Of a DNA stretch of 64,000 nucleotides, positions 1-12,631 are shown piece by piece. A program made the position numbers and the translations under genes. Source of the DNA: Lutjanus erythropterus (taxonomy: Eukaryota > Chordata > Actinopteri > Lutjaniformes > Lutjanidae). The stretch is from positions 8,569,837 to 8,633,836 of the forward strand of contig CM034600.1 in NCBI GenBank assembly GCA_020091685.1, given 5' to 3'. Position 1 is the first letter of the stretch. Each line of letters starts with the position of its first letter. The notes beneath the pieces are model-generated. The model was not told the DNA's origin. It was given only the letters and a program-made list of their open reading frames with translations, and searched no databases.

Positions 1-2361
1 GCCTCATGTGATCTTACTTATATCAATAATGTTAATAATCATAATCAAGAAAAAAAGAGCGCTGTTATCAGTATAGTATCAACAGATATTTAAATTCATA
101 TAAAAGACTCAGATTGGAACAAAAAAAAGTAGATCATGCATTTCTACTAAAAAGTATTGAAGGACATGAGAAAAAACATTTGGGGAGTAGCCTTGATTAA
201 TTATGTAACTTTTCATTTGTAAGATGTAGAAAATCAACAGGTCCCACATCTCCTTGGATTATCGTCAAGTGAGCAGCCTTGGTTTATTTCAAACAGATAC
301 AAAAAACACATATCTAACATTTTCTCAACACCAAGGTCACTGCTGGGAGTCCCCACACCGAACTATTCACAGTCTTCAGAGATTCAATCTCTTCCTAAAG
401 TGAATCTCTCCAATGCTCTCTGTCACACAGTCATTTACTTTCAGCCCTGCAAGTTGAACTCTTTGAATGAAACAGCCTTAAAGGAGGCAAAGATCCAGAA
501 TACCTCCAGGGCTCACTTGAAAGAGGGCAAAAAGAAGAAAGCCCTCTCCTTACACGTCAGTTCCTACGTCTGTCAGCTGTCAGTCAGAAACTGTGGCTCT
601 GCGCACAGTCCAGTGGGTTATGCTGGGATCAGATGTGCAGAGCTGAAGGATTTATGTCTAGTGTCCACTTATCCACCAGCAAGCTGGATAATATTGAATG
701 TACGGCTTTTCATTTAATATGAATGACACCTGCCCGCTTGGGAACAGAAGGCAAAAGAGCCAGAAGCTACAGGCCGCAACCCTCAGATCCTGATTACTGC
801 ACACACTGACCTCCCAAACCAGACAGCAGATAATTGCATCCTCTCGCATTTGAAAGTCACATTAAAGGGCTGATAATGGAGTTCTGGCTCAGAAAAAAGG
901 GGCTCACTGGAGCAGAAAAGAGGAACAACGGATCTGTCTTTGGCTATGGGAGGAAATTGGTATCTGCTTGATTCATAGCTAAGCCCACAAAAGATGTCCT
1001 CTCCACTGGCGTGCATTGTTAATGGTGTGTTGCTTTTGAAAAGGGCCAAACTACCTGTTCCTTGTTGAATAGGTCTGCTTGAGGAAAATGCCGGTATGCA
1101 GATAAAAGGGTCTGGTGATGAGACCCACACTATTCATATGCTATCTGCAATGTCTGCAATATCTGTATTGAGAGAAATGTTCTGTCTTACAATGCAGATG
1201 TGACAAAGGTCCAGCAAACGGTGCAAAAATGAAATATCTGGACCCACAAACTCCTTCTTTTATTGTCAAATCAAAATGAAGCACAGCATCTGAATCAAAG
1301 GGTAAAGTAAGGCATAAGAGATAAAGTAAGCATAACAGATTCACAGCACAAAGACAGACGCAACGCTGTTGTTGTCTGAACTCAAGGCTAATATGAGAAT
1401 GGGAGTCCCACAGGGTGCTACAGAATTTCAATGGGATCAACAAACCCTCACTCTCTGGTGGTGGAATGGGAGCAAGACACGCACTTCAAATCTCAGTGGA
1501 GTGGATGGGAGTTTATGTGTTACGCCTATATCATCATCTCACAGCTGTTTTAAATGCCACAGGTGTCTCAGGACGGTGTCGTAATTGAGTGTCTCCATTC
1601 ATTTCCAAGCACCTCGAGCAAAGTCATGGTGGTTTGTTTGAGTTGTGACCACAAAGAACACCAACCACAGGGTTGTGTGACTGTACTTTCAGGTTCGCTT
1701 TGTCCCCGTTATATAGGGCTGTTGGGGGGGGGGGGCTTTTCTTTGCCTGATTGAGGGTCTAAGAGACAGGGGGTGCTGTGCACTGTACAGATTGGAAAAC
1801 CCCCTGAGGCAAATTGTGATTTGTGATTCTGGGCTATGAGAGGTTTTCAAAGTGGGAGACCAGCCTCCCAAAGAGGCTCCAGATGGTTTCAAGGGAGCCT
1901 CAGTGACTGGAAGTGAAAAAACTATTACATTAGTTAACAAAATGAGATCACACAGAATAGCTGAAATGTGTGTGATTTGGTTAAACAGTTCAGACATACA
2001 GCAGTGTGGTGGAATTTTATGGTTTTCCCACTTTCCCAGAATTAGAAAATGCCTTTGTATTTGGTGTAGTCAAACAGCAATATGAGGCTATTTTGGTTCA
2101 TTTGTTGAGGGGATCAAATAACATAATCATGATGCCATGCCAGGAACTGAGCAAAATAATAAAAATTTATAAATAAAAAAAAAAAAAAAAAAAACTAAAG
2201 GGGGCATCTTTAACCAAGCTCTGTCTGAGAGGATGCCACGTCTCAGACTCTGTAAACATCTGGCTTATATAAATAAAATTTGACTTGTCTACTTAACACA
2301 CTGACTCGACTCAACGTGTACCATCTTGTTCCACAATGGTACATAAGGGCAGCATCAATAC
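1..2361. other. Non-coding stretch, no gene seen
   Basis: I find no coding region, RNA gene or recognisable transposon here. Open frames on both strands are short and lack any domain. Simple-sequence items are a 12-base G run at 1724-1735 and a 20-base A run at 2175-2194. The A run follows an AT-rich stretch, but no SINE or LINE body is visible upstream of it. The rest looks like ordinary single-copy intergenic or intronic DNA. Confidence 0.6.
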
Positions 2362-2535
2362 CAAGGCTGAACAATTAATCAAAATACAATATCACAATAT
2401 CACAGTATTTTAAAGGTAATATTAGAAATAGAAATAAAGCATTGTGGTGTTTTAGATGTTAAGGAACATACTTGTTTGCTTCATACCAAAGAAAAAGTCA
2501 CATTATCATAATTACAATAATTATATTTTTTCAAC
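2362..2535. repeat. Decayed MITE, GGCTGAACAATT family
   Basis: The left end reads AAGGCTGAACAATTAATC, followed by several 'ATATCACAATATCACAGTAT' type words. It resembles the left end of the better-preserved element at 5752-6010 (TAGGGCCGAACAATTTTG). I know this as a common teleost miniature element with an AATATCG-like interior. The right end is not recognisable, so this is a 5' fragment or a strongly diverged copy. The boundary at 2535 is approximate. Confidence 0.4.
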
Positions 2536-5081
2536 AGAAAAGAAATACAAAAATTACCATCCCCACTAAAATTGTGAATATCAGAATAATCTGATTTTGT
2601 TTTTCCTTAGCTTTAATCAATACTAAAAATGCAGAGTGCGGAATAGGATAGGAAAGGCAACAACAGAAGTCACTGTTTTTACCCTGTAGTCTGAAGTCTG
2701 CACCTGACTCTGACACAGAGAAAGAAAGTTCAGCAGCAATGCTGCCATGGTCTGCAGGCATATCCAGGCTGTGGTGCATTCTGCTCCTGCAGGTGCTTGT
2801 TTGTGCAGGACGGTTAACCCGTACTGTGGTTAATGAGATCCCCAAGGAAACCAACAGTGAGCAGGTCACTGACTGTTGCGAGCTCCAGAGCCTTCATAAC
2901 CCCACCATGCACGACCTTTGACCTCACCCCTGCTCTTATCCTTGCCACATAATCTTGTGAAAGTCTAAAGCCTCCCTTCAGAGTTGTTGCCGCACACAGT
3001 CACGGACGGGTGTGTACATTTTGAACACACTGACACACACTTGTTAAGGACAACTAGAGTAAGGCATAGGCTGCAGTGACACAGCAGATATTATCAAATA
3101 ACCTAATATTTTTATGATACAAAAAGCAAAGAAAAAGCTTTTCAATACTAAATGATTATTGAATATGAGCAGTTTTTGCATTTTATTTGTTTTTTAAGAG
3201 TTTACAATATTGCACAATATAATGAGGATGCAGAAATAATTAAGTAGTCATTTTATAAAAAGTAATAATCCACTTAAGGTCTGCAGCATGGAAATGAAAA
3301 TGTCCCATTAAGTCATGACAGTGATCCAGCACAAAATACCAAGACCCTGAAACTGAAGCAGCTAAAAGGAATTCATCCATCATTGATTTTATCATTTACA
3401 CTTTCTCTTTTCCTACTGTAACATGTCAAAATGTCTTCATGAAAAAGCCTAAAGTTGTACATTTTTCCTGATAATGAATGAGTACATATAAAAACTCAAA
3501 AATATAACGTTCATTTGTGCTTATGGCTGTAGCAAAAACTGCAATTTCGAAATATCACCCTATTGACAAGCCAGACGGCAAGCAACCACCACAACCACTG
3601 TGTTCATATTTTTTTTCTTTCTTTCCGTCCATTTTGTAGATAAACCAACTCCGTGGCTAATGTGATGTTGGACTACAGTTGAGGGACAGTCAAGAGAAAC
3701 TGTGTGAACGTTAAGCCTCGTTTGAAGCCAACTAAATATCAAGAGTTGTACGTCAGATGTCACACTTAACATTATTGAACCAAATTACTTAATTTATCAT
3801 AAATGAAGTTTGCCAAAGCAAGCAAAAGAATGATGCTGATAGCACATACCACGCTATCAAGCCAATCTAAATAACCGCAGGGGAAACTCCGTCACCGCAG
3901 CAACCCTATTTGTGCCACCATAGTTCGTCCTCTCTCTGCAGGCAGCTTGACACAAATGTGGCGTTGCTGAGATAAATTTACCATGACAGCCTTAATTACT
4001 TAATTACATTACCCAGGCAAATTACATACGTACATTATGTATGACACAAGATTACAGTCCTTAATTCTGTCAGCAAGTACAAGCATCGAGCACAGTTGTA
4101 TATAGAGGGCATCATCTCAAAATTGATTTTGACTGAAATGTTTTTCAGCCATGCAACAGGTAAACACTGTCACAGTCATGAAAGGATCAACTCACATACT
4201 TAACAAATCCTTCCCATAGCTTATTTAAACAGATACACACACTGACACTGACGATCTCAGGCACTTTTTGTTCAGTCACACACGTCCTGGAGGTGAGTCT
4301 TAATGATGCATGTGTATATGTGTGCAGCACTGATCTTTATATTGATTGTCATTTTAATTTGACCTTAATAAAACAAGAATGATTCAGATATTATTTGTTC
4401 TTACAAGATAAACAACAATGTAGCAAATAAAATAAATAAAAATCTGACTGATTTGTTCCACAAAGTTGATCAGGATGCTATAACCACCTGTTAGCAAACT
4501 TGACGAAGCACCGAAACACATGTTTGGTGTGCTTACCTGCAATTATATATTTGTGAGCTTCAGTAGGCACAAGGAGAAAGAAAGAGGAAAGAAAAACAGA
4601 CAGTTAGCTAAAGTTAGAAGTCAAAAAGCACACAAGACACATCAGAATGCGTACAACTTTGAAGAAAGAGGGAATGAAGCAGAAAGAGAAAAATAAGCAT
4701 GGAGTGCATGAGTGATGGGAAGAAGATGAAGGAGGAGGAGGAGGAGGAGAGGTGATCACAGACCACGAATTGAGTCTTTTGGCCAAGTAATAATCACTGT
4801 CACTGGCAAGAAATATGTGTGTCCAACTACGAAAAGTTTCAATATATAGCATCACCTCCATCTTCAGTATTTTGCTGAGGTACAGAAATGTAAAGCAGGA
4901 TGAAAAAATGATGAAAGTTGCACAAAACTTTGGTGCCTACAGGAAGGTTGAATTCAATGGCTCAAAGCCCAGCACCAACAAAATACCACAATTATACCTG
5001 ACCAACCCACCTACCTCAACAACACAACAAACAAAGATTCACCGCAGACGTACACAATCATAAATCTTGCTCATCTCCTCT

Positions 5082-5085
<4 letters not shown>
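2536..5085. other. Non-coding stretch, no gene seen
   Basis: No gene or clear transposon is visible. A short (GGA)n tract lies at 4731-4750; read on the minus strand it gives a spurious proline/serine run. A splice-donor-like word, CTGGAGGTGAGT, at about 4286-4297 has no credible exon around it. The rest is AT-rich single-copy-looking sequence. Confidence 0.55.

Positions 5086-5113
<28 letters not shown>
5086..5113. repeat. (CA)n microsatellite
   Basis: An uninterrupted 28-base CA dinucleotide tract. Tracts of this kind are frequent in fish non-coding DNA and are usually length-polymorphic. Confidence 0.95.
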
Positions 5114-5751
5114 AGCTCAAACAAGCCAGTCAATCTGCTGTTTGCGCAGCTGATGCAGATTGATGGTGAGCGGTGTTGACAAGGCATATGAGAGGCTCAT
5201 CCATAAAAGATGGACTGGGCCAGGCAGAAACTGGGAGCTATTTACAGGGAATAACACAGAAACCACAAAGTTCCCTCCATCGATTATTAACCAGGAACAC
5301 ACGGAGACATTCTGTCCGTGTCCAGCAACGCCAGATCATTCTGCACGGAGACGCACACTGGCATCAAATCAAATTATGTTGTCTTATATGAAATGCTACC
5401 AAGTTGCCACTGTTTTGACATTTGTTCCGACACAAACCAACAGCATTACGGTCTGGCAGGGAAGTTGTTGTAACTGCATTCAAAATGTGTGTATACGATG
5501 TGGAGCGAGGGGAAAGAGGTCAAATGAGGCTTTTCCACAATTTCGGTAGAGTTGGTGTGAGGCTAACCCCCTTCACTTTTTAAGCAGTTGGGAAAAAACA
5601 GATAAGACTTTTCTCGGTGTTGAAAAGCTGCAGGATTTATTAACTGACAAACTGTACGTTTACTGCAGGGTTGACAACTTGCTGCTAACCTTTTCCTTCT
5701 CCTGTTCACGCTCTCTCACTCGCCAAGTCAAACACTCATTTTACGACCAAT
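5114..5751. other. Non-coding stretch with longish open frame, judged spurious
   Basis: A 129-codon plus-strand open frame covers 5160-5549. It has no recognisable domain, no flanking splice signals of quality and overlapping open frames in another phase. I read it as chance. The block 5140-5300 is repeat-free and somewhat GC-richer than its neighbours, so it could equally be a conserved non-coding block. Confidence 0.45.
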
Positions 5752-6010
5752 TAGGGCCGAACAATTTTGAAAAAATATCTTGTTGCGATTATTTTGCCTG
5801 ATATTGCAATTGTGATATGAGTTGTGATATTAGAGGCAATGATAAATGATAAATTTTCCATCATTATTCTTATTTTGATCGAAAAATGTCTTAAAATGAA
5901 TATGGGGTGACTTTTTTTTGCAGAAATCTGTACCAAATGAAAACCGATTTGAAAATTGCAGGCAGCCATATTGTGACTTTGACAGAAATTCAATTAATTG
6001 TGCAGTCCTA
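5752..6010. mobile_element. Complete hAT-like MITE with 8-bp target duplication
   Basis: The 259-bp element starts TAGGGCCGAACAATT and ends AATTAATTGTGCAGTCCTA. The two ends are imperfect inverted repeats (TAGGGCCGAACAATT against TAGGACTGCACAATT). The flanks carry an 8-bp near-duplication, CGACCAAT at 5744-5751 and CAACCAAT at 6011-6018 (7 of 8 match). TIRs of this form with 8-bp duplications are characteristic of non-autonomous hAT elements. The interior has no coding capacity. A short open frame on the minus strand is incidental. The element at 2362 appears to be a relative. Confidence 0.8.
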
Positions 6011-7673
6011 CAACCAATACTACATTAAATAAAACCCTGATGTGTTTATATATATTATCACATTACACTACTTATCTTTGGTATGGCAGTTTACTCAAAT
6101 TGTTGTGTTGTTTAGTAAAGTAATGCCACAATGTAGAAATGTAAAAAGGTAACTTTAGAGCCTTGTGCTGTTTGGTGGCTATTACACAGGTTTGAACCAT
6201 TGCATTTGGTGCAAGCAGTCAAAGCATGTTTATTCACTTAATGTGAAGTCTGGTAGTAAATCCCTGAAATAAAGTAGCCTAGATTTAATTATTAGGTACT
6301 ACTATGTGTATTGTGTTATAATTGCTTACATGCCACATGTCACTTCAAGATTTCATCTTACCATAATGTAAAAAATATTATGTACTATCACGAATTAAAT
6401 TGTATTGTGTACGTTGTCTCATATGCCACTGACAAAGACGAATTTCCATTTTATGTAAATTTATGCGACAATTAAGTGATCTGAATCTCATCTCTTTTAA
6501 AAACATGAAGAAATGACCCTGGATTGCATGTAAATCACTGTATCACAGTTGGAAGTTTATGATCAAGACACTCACACTAATCTACTGTGAAACACCCCCT
6601 CACTTTTTCCATCTGGTCAGAACTGCCACCATCAATGCATAAGCCTGTTCCATTAAAAGTAATTCAACCAGCCCCAATAGCAGTCAGCTAAAAAAAAAAA
6701 AATCCAGTGGTCGTTCTGCACAATAACCTCGCACCCCGACAAAACAGGTGTTTTGATGGGTTTTGTCCTGGGGCGGGTATTAGCCCAGTGTCAGCTCTCC
6801 TCCTCTGTGTTCCACCCTCTTGCATTTCTCTCGTCCTGCTTTCTCTGCCCTCGTCTTGATCCTCATTATTCCACACTGGGGTCTTTGGGGGAGCAAACGG
6901 TCTATTATCCAAAGATGGAGCTTAAGACAACTTAAAGCTCTGGAGGAGTGGCTATTTATTTGGGTTGAAAGACAGAGAGAGAAGGAGGGAGTGTGTGTCT
7001 GGCCTGGCGTTCCCATATCACTTAGGCTAATGTGATTAAGGGTGAGTGAGAGGGGGAGTTAATTTAGCTCCGAGTGTGCTGGTTCTAAGTGATTCATGTC
7101 AGGGAGAGTCGAGGGGGGAGATGGAGGGATGTGTCCGGTCACAGGACACACACACACACGAATGCACCATCAAATTAAAATGCGTGTGTGCATGTGTGTG
7201 CAAGCTCATTTTTAGTGCCTGGTACCAGAATTAATACAGATGAATGCGCACACACAAATGCTCATTGGTACCACCCAAGGTCAGAAAATAGTTCCCTTTA
7301 TTCAATTTCACCTTACTCACATTTTGTTTTCATTTAGCTGTCAAACGCTGACGCATTAATGCAGCTCCAAACCCCCTTGAGCCACCATTGGAGAATTCAG
7401 GGGAGCTAATGAGCGAGCGATTCTTACCAGGTTGTTCTGTGGGAAAGATTCAACGGTGTTTTATCAGAAAACAAATGAGTACAGAACCAAAAGCAGTGAT
7501 TAATGTAGGCTGGAATATACCCGTCATATTTATTTTGATTAATTTTAATATGTCATATTATAGTTTGTCCTCTGTTTCATTGACCTATGGTTGCATAAAT
7601 TAGGAGTTAGGACATTTGTTGTTGGGTTCTTGCATGATTTCAGCAGATGCCGAGCGACACACTTGTTCAACCT
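6011..7673. other. Non-coding stretch, no gene seen
   Basis: Single-copy-looking AT-rich DNA without a gene. A GC-richer part (about 6750-7130) has overlapping open frames on both strands but no domain and no matching splice sites. Short CA/TG-rich words occur at 7147-7161 and 7183-7202. Confidence 0.55.
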
Positions 7674-8002
7674 TAAAGCTGCAGCGATTAGTCGATTAAT
7701 TGATTAATCGTCGAATGAAAGAAAATTGGTTGACAATCAGTTAATCATTTCAATCATTTTTCAAGCAAAAATTTCAGTGGCGTATTTACTGGTTTCTGAA
7801 ATGTAAGGATTTGCTGTTTTCTCTGTCATTTATGACAGTAAATGAAGAGTCTTTAGTGTTGGTTGGACAAAAGAAGCAAGCAAGATGTTACAAGCATTTT
7901 CCACATTTTTTTTTTACATTTTATGGACTAAAAAATTAAACATGAAAATAATCAGATTAGTCAATAATGAAAATATCTCATTGATCATTAGTTGCAGCCC
8001 TC
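7674..8002. mobile_element. hAT-like MITE, GCTGCAACTAACGATT family (nearly full length)
   Basis: This is a copy of a very common teleost miniature element whose ends read like GGGCTGCAACTAACGATT. Here the left end is TAAAGCTGCAGCGATTAG and the right end ATCATTAGTTGCAGCCC, an imperfect inverted pair. The interior contains the family's hallmarks: 'CATTTATGACAGTAAATGAA' and 'GGTTGGACAAAAGAAGCAA'. The same words recur at 57.1-57.3 kb, which supports the assignment from inside this window. No clear target duplication remains. It carries no coding capacity. Confidence 0.8.
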
Positions 8003-8054
8003 TACAACAGCTGTTCTTTTCTGACTGTCAAAAAAAAAAAAAAAAAGACAGTAT

Positions 8055-8451
8055 GTTGGTCGACCGATATTATCAGCCTGATATTGACCTATCACAGCTA
8101 AATCGGTCTACAACAGTGTTGGCATATTGTATGTTATCCAATATGCACCTACATAAAAACTTTTTTATTTTAACAGAAAATGATGCACATGGTTTTTAAC
8201 TACGTTTTTTCTTAATTCTGATTTAACATACACATACATTTTATCTATTTATGCCTCATTTACAGTTACTTATAATTACTAAAAATACCAATCACTGATA
8301 TAATTTTAGACAATAACGACTATTGTTAAACTGTAACACATCTTTGTCACATGTTTTAACCACTTGTGAAGGATCATAACAAAAAACGTGGCCAATATAT
8401 TCATATCAGAATTTTTTTACTACCTAATATCGATATCAGCACCAGCCCAGA
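8055..8451. mobile_element. MITE, TATCGGCCGATAT family, copy 1
   Basis: It opens with TTGGTCGACCGATATTATC and closes with ATCGATATCAGCACCAGCCC, both typical of a teleost miniature element rich in ATCGGCCGATA words. Its 3' third shares an extended diverged match with 46986-47514, including 'TCTTTGTCACATGTTTTAAC' against 'TCTTTGTCACAATTGTTAAC' and a following 'GGATCATAAC/GGATCATTGC' segment. The two are therefore dispersed copies of one family. A 17-base A run lies just upstream (8031-8047 approximately). Confidence 0.7.
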
Positions 8452-8570
8452 AGATCCACTGTCATTAAGGCCCTAAGAAATACTACTAAAGGCTGTACTC
8501 ACAGGAAAGGGGAATGATGATTGAGGCTTATTTGGGCAGCTGGGGTGCTACGAGAAGCAAGAGGTGGACA

Positions 8571-8573
<3 letters not shown>

Positions 8574-8642
<69 letters not shown>
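8574..8642. repeat. (TG)n microsatellite
   Basis: A 69-base perfect TG tract. All open frames across it (Cys-Val or Thr-His repeats) are artefacts of the dinucleotide. Long alternating purine-pyrimidine tracts can adopt left-handed DNA, which is general knowledge and not shown here. Confidence 0.97.
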
Positions 8643-8643
<1 letters not shown>

Positions 8644-9018
8644 TCAGGGCCTCAAACACAGCAGATGGATCCATTGGATTCTGAGAGGCTTTTTTGCATG
8701 TTGCCGCCCACACACACATTATATGGACAGACACAGCATGTCAATGACACTTCAAACTCAGCTCTCAAACAGCAAAAGCTTGTTTTCTGCGTCAAAAGTT
8801 TCTCTGGAGTGAGTTTTCAAAAAGTGGATGAATGCATAAAGAGGCACAAAGAAAAAGATCTGGTCTCAACATTTGGCACTTCAGCATTAGCCACATTACC
8901 AGCCAAACACTGGTAAAATATGAAAGTGGCTAATGAATTTGAACATTTATCTGTCCGTGGCTGGCAGATATTCACTGGATGACACACATGGAGACTTAAA
9001 ATTTGTGTGTTTGTAACA

Positions 9019-9084
9019 GGGGGAGGGGGTCTTTGTTTGCAACTCAGCTGTATGCTGACTGCAAAAAGAGACCCCCCCCCCCCC
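9019..9084. repeat. Imperfect hairpin with G-run and C-run arms
   Basis: The left arm GGGGGTCTTTGTTTGCA (9025-9041) pairs with TGCAAAAAGAGACCCCC (from 9060), with about 15 of 17 positions complementary across an 18-base loop. The G-rich side extends left to 9019 and the C run extends right to 9084 (13 C). I cannot assign it to a known element, and it may be a MITE remnant or a chance foldback around homopolymers. Confidence 0.6.
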
Positions 9085-9602
9085 GCAAGAATACTGTCCC
9101 CTCTCAAAGGGACCCCCCAAAAAAGGAAGGATTTTACAGACAGGAAGAAAAATGTGTCATCCCTCCCTCCCCCTCTCCAGCTCTATTGTACACTTTCAAA
9201 AACCTCCCTCTGTTTTCACATCGGTCAGGGCTTTAAGGGGGTAAACTCGTATTTGCAGAACAGTGGTAAGTCAGCCTGTAATAATAATCACTCTGCTTCA
9301 AAAGCTTAATAATTGTGCCCAGTTGCATTTAAGGGTTCACTTAACTTTTCAGGTAAAGGTATCACAACATAGATTTCCTTTGGATGTTGTTTGGCAGAAC
9401 CTTTGATTTTTAAGTGTTTGACATTCGTTTTTAGTATTTCCCTCTGGGTTGCTAGAAGGTGGATGGCTGAGTTCAGGGTGATTGACAAGGAGGAGGAGAA
9501 ACCAAGACACATTTTTCTGGACAGGGAAAACCGACTGGACAATTTGAGCAACACTGACAACTTGTTCGAGAGTATCTATCTGACATTAGCGATAGCAACT
9601 TT

Positions 9603-9984
9603 GTAGCTAGCTAGCTAACTGTTAACATAACTCTGTCTCATAGCTTGTTAGCATGATAGCTGTGTTGATTTATTAAAACTCACAAGTTTGTCTCAACTCC
9701 TGTCAACGTTTCTTGCTGTCATATGGTAATATTTTCATAGTTCTTGATTACTGACTAGTTTCCCAGCAGATTTCTCACACTGACTTTGTCAGTTAGCTTC
9801 CTAACACATTTGTTGCTTGTATGTATGACTTGGTTAAATTTACTTTAGATTATGCAATTGTGCTTTTCAGAGTCTTTGAGGAGAACAACATTCTCATTTT
9901 CTGTCCATTTTGTTTTTCCTTAGTTGTCCATTTTGGAGAATGTAGCTAGCACAAGCTAGCTAAGTGCGTTAGCTAAGCTAGCAG
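9603..9984. repeat. GCTAGC/TTAGCTA-rich segment
   Basis: Two clusters of overlapping AGCTAGCTAGCTAACTG-like words lie at 9603-9660 and 9944-9984, separated by ordinary sequence. Such palindromic GCTAGC clusters are common inside dispersed fish repeats and recur here at 22.2 and 37.8 kb. I cannot define element ends at this locus. Confidence 0.4.
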
Positions 9985-12387
9985 ACAAGGATGCTGTCTA
10001 GTAAAATTAAAGAATGGTAACTGAAGTGCACATGTGCTGTATTATGACAGTAACTGCCATGAAATCCTTAACCTAAACACTGAGGCAAGGACACAACCTA
10101 AGAGATTTAGAAGTGCTAAGAGAAGTGAACCTCTTAGCTCAGGCAAATATTTTGTTTAAGGTAAAACTAAAGTTTGAAACTTAAGTTGGTTTATGCAATT
10201 ACTGTTATGGTTTTGTACTATAAAAGACAAAACACATAAACTTTTTTGGGATAAAAAATTCAAAGTTCACTTTTCCACAGATTGTCTTGTCAAGCTTGTC
10301 CAGTCGTAAACTAGTAGTGGACATCGCCAGGACAAACAGAAGCAGCCTTTTCAGATCCCTGAATCAAAAAGAATGTATGGGAGCTTCAGACAACATATGT
10401 GAGTCTGGACCGGAGAGCCTCCGGGTCATCCCCAAACAGGGCCAAGAACTGGGAAAGGGGGGTAGATTTCTAAGGGACTTGGACCAACCACTGCATTTTC
10501 TCACAGGCAAGACACTGTGGGTTGTAAAAAGTCCTATCAGTTTCCAGCTGTGAGGTGTATACAACCCTTTCACCGTCCCCTCCTTTTCTCCACCACTTGA
10601 ATAAATAGAGGCTGAGAAATGGGCCGGAGGGTGAGATGAGAAAAAGGAGCGAAGGATCCTTTTGGTGCTTGTTTACCTCATGGAGCACATCCTTCATGTC
10701 GCCCCAATTTACGTGGCCTTGGTGGAGTTTGCCAAACAACTGCTCGCTAGAAGAAAAAGTAAAGCTTGCATTGCTTCTCTTCAATGTGGTTGGATTTGCT
10801 GATGGGAAATGAGGCCTGAACCGCTGGGGCCACGTAGAGCGAGCTCCACCATCTCTGGTGTTTATATATTTGTCCATTTTCTACATATAGTGGTGGAGGT
10901 GAATTAGATCAAGGTGTCAAACATGCAAGCATGTTTCCCCATGAAAGACGCAGATTAAAATTGTGCGATTGTATTCATAAAGACTTGGTAAAGGTTAGCT
11001 TCGGCCACTTAAATTTCCTAATGAGTCATTTGCATACTGCAGCACAGTGCCACCGTGATAATATATAAGAGAAGACAGAAATGCAAAGAAGGTTTCCTTT
11101 CACTCAAGCAGAATCTTTTCACAATAGCGTAATTTCACGCCACGCAAATCTGCAGCTCCTCTGTGGGCCTGGGCCTGCCTTGATTAATTTAGTGTGAGGG
11201 AAGAGATTAAACACCCCAAAGCAGACAGCGAGATAGACAGCCCGGACAGACTGAAAAAGCCACCGCTGTAATGAAAATAAATTGTTGCCTCAAAGCCTCG
11301 TCTCTGTGCGATTGTTATCCTTATTTTGACGAGGGGGCCACGGACCCTTCCTCCCACTCCCAGCCGGACAGTCTGCGTCTGTCTGCAACAGTCTGCAGCT
11401 TCGGCTGTGTTGAAAAGTCAAAGGTGGGAGCTGCTGTGATATGAAGGGGCTCCGTGTTAGCACTCCTCCTCTTCTGTGGTCCATATACCAAACTCTCCAA
11501 GTGATGACATTACGGGGAGGCGTGAGGCTGACGGCTCCCGCGTTCCTTAGATTCCAACTGTGCTCAAGAGATGACTGTTTCTCCTCAAAACTCCACGTTG
11601 TACAACCTCAATGTGCTCGTGAAGCCCCAGGCAAAGTCAGCACTAAAGCTAATTCTGAATCTGAAGTGTGGAAGCACAAAATCTGAAATCAATCTCTCAC
11701 TGCTGGCCGTATCAGCAGGTAGTCTCAATTGTTTTTATCCATTCAGTTATCTGAAAGCCAATGAGAACAAGAATATTGTCAATTTAGTTTAAAATACAGT
11801 ATCTGACTACTTGTTTGGACACACTTTCTATTAATGGAGTTTAGTCAAGTCCATTTTATTAAGGCTATATAGTGCCAAATCATAACATCAGTTATTTCTC
11901 TTTCACACAGAGCAGGTCTAGACTGGACTCTTAATAACATTATTTACAAAGGTCAAAGAATTCCCAGCAATCCCTGCAATGAGCAAGCACATGACAACAG
12001 TGGCAAGGAAAAATTGATGGCGATGGCTGACATTCAGCGAAGACTGAACCCTCTACCATCGTAACATCTTGATTTAAAAGCCCTCTGTCTGTGAGGTAGT
12101 GTGTCCCGTCAGAGTTGCCTAAGAAAATAAAAAGAAGCTGCCGCTGCTGTTCACTGCACTACATCTCCATGTGGGATTCATTATTTTCTTTTTAAACACA
12201 CCTAAGTTATCAACATGTGGTGCCAAGATGAAGACCCTTTTAGACACAGCAACGATATCATCGTCCGACCATGTCCTTTTTTGTGCAATAGGTGGGCTCT
12301 ACAGATAAAGAAGGTATTGCATTCACCCAGTCCTGCTGTGGAACCAAGAGGTTGATGAGCTTTCAGACTCAGAGTGAGTTTGAAGCA
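9985..12387. other. Non-coding stretch with candidate conserved block at 10985-11290
   Basis: No gene is recognised. A 135-codon minus-strand open frame at 10470-10877 has no known domain or splice support. The block 10985-11290 is repeat-free and dense in regulatory-looking words, including an AP-1-like TGAGTCAT directly overlapping an octamer ATTTGCAT (about 11021-11035) and a homeobox-like TTGATTAATTTAG. That is the look of a vertebrate conserved non-coding element, but conservation cannot be seen from one sequence. Confidence 0.4.
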
Positions 12388-12631
12388 TAGACCATATATT
12401 AAATAGTGGATGGAAATGCCTTAAACCTGCATTCTTTCTAATGTCCGGGAGGGGGGACTCAACTGGCTGCAAAAAGATATCAAATTGTATGTACTCCTAT
12501 GGCAAAAGGACCCTACTTCACACTTAATATATGACTGCAATAAACAGTTTCCTAATGAATTTATGGTGTCAATCACTAGTTTTATGTCTTCTTATATACA
12601 GCATTATGTTCATTTTGTGAAGTATGGTCCA
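12388..12631. repeat. Dispersed teleost repeat (TAATGTCC...GGCTGCAAAAAG family)
   Basis: I recognise a common fish repeat from 'TTTCTAATGTCCGGGAGGGG', 'CTGGCTGCAAAAAGATATCA' and the later 'TTTATGGTGTCAATCACTAG' and 'GTTCATTTTGTGAAGTATGG'. The internal open frame of 67 codons is incidental. The family has no known coding product that I can name. The ends are approximate and I see no target duplication. Confidence 0.6.

Noticed and set aside
2175-2194. Poly-A run as the tail of a retroposed SINE or processed gene copy
   Set aside because: No SINE head, tRNA-like boxes or gene-like body is visible upstream, and no flanking duplication was found.
4604-4861. Minus-strand proline/serine-rich frame
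   Set aside because: It translates the (GGA)n tract at 4731-4750 and neighbouring purine-rich sequence.
8528-8812. Open frames on both strands encoding Thr-His and Cys-Val repeats
   Set aside because: They are translations of the (TG)n microsatellite at 8574-8642.
10470-10877. 135-codon minus-strand open frame
   Set aside because: No recognisable domain, no supporting splice sites, and competing frames. Treated as chance.
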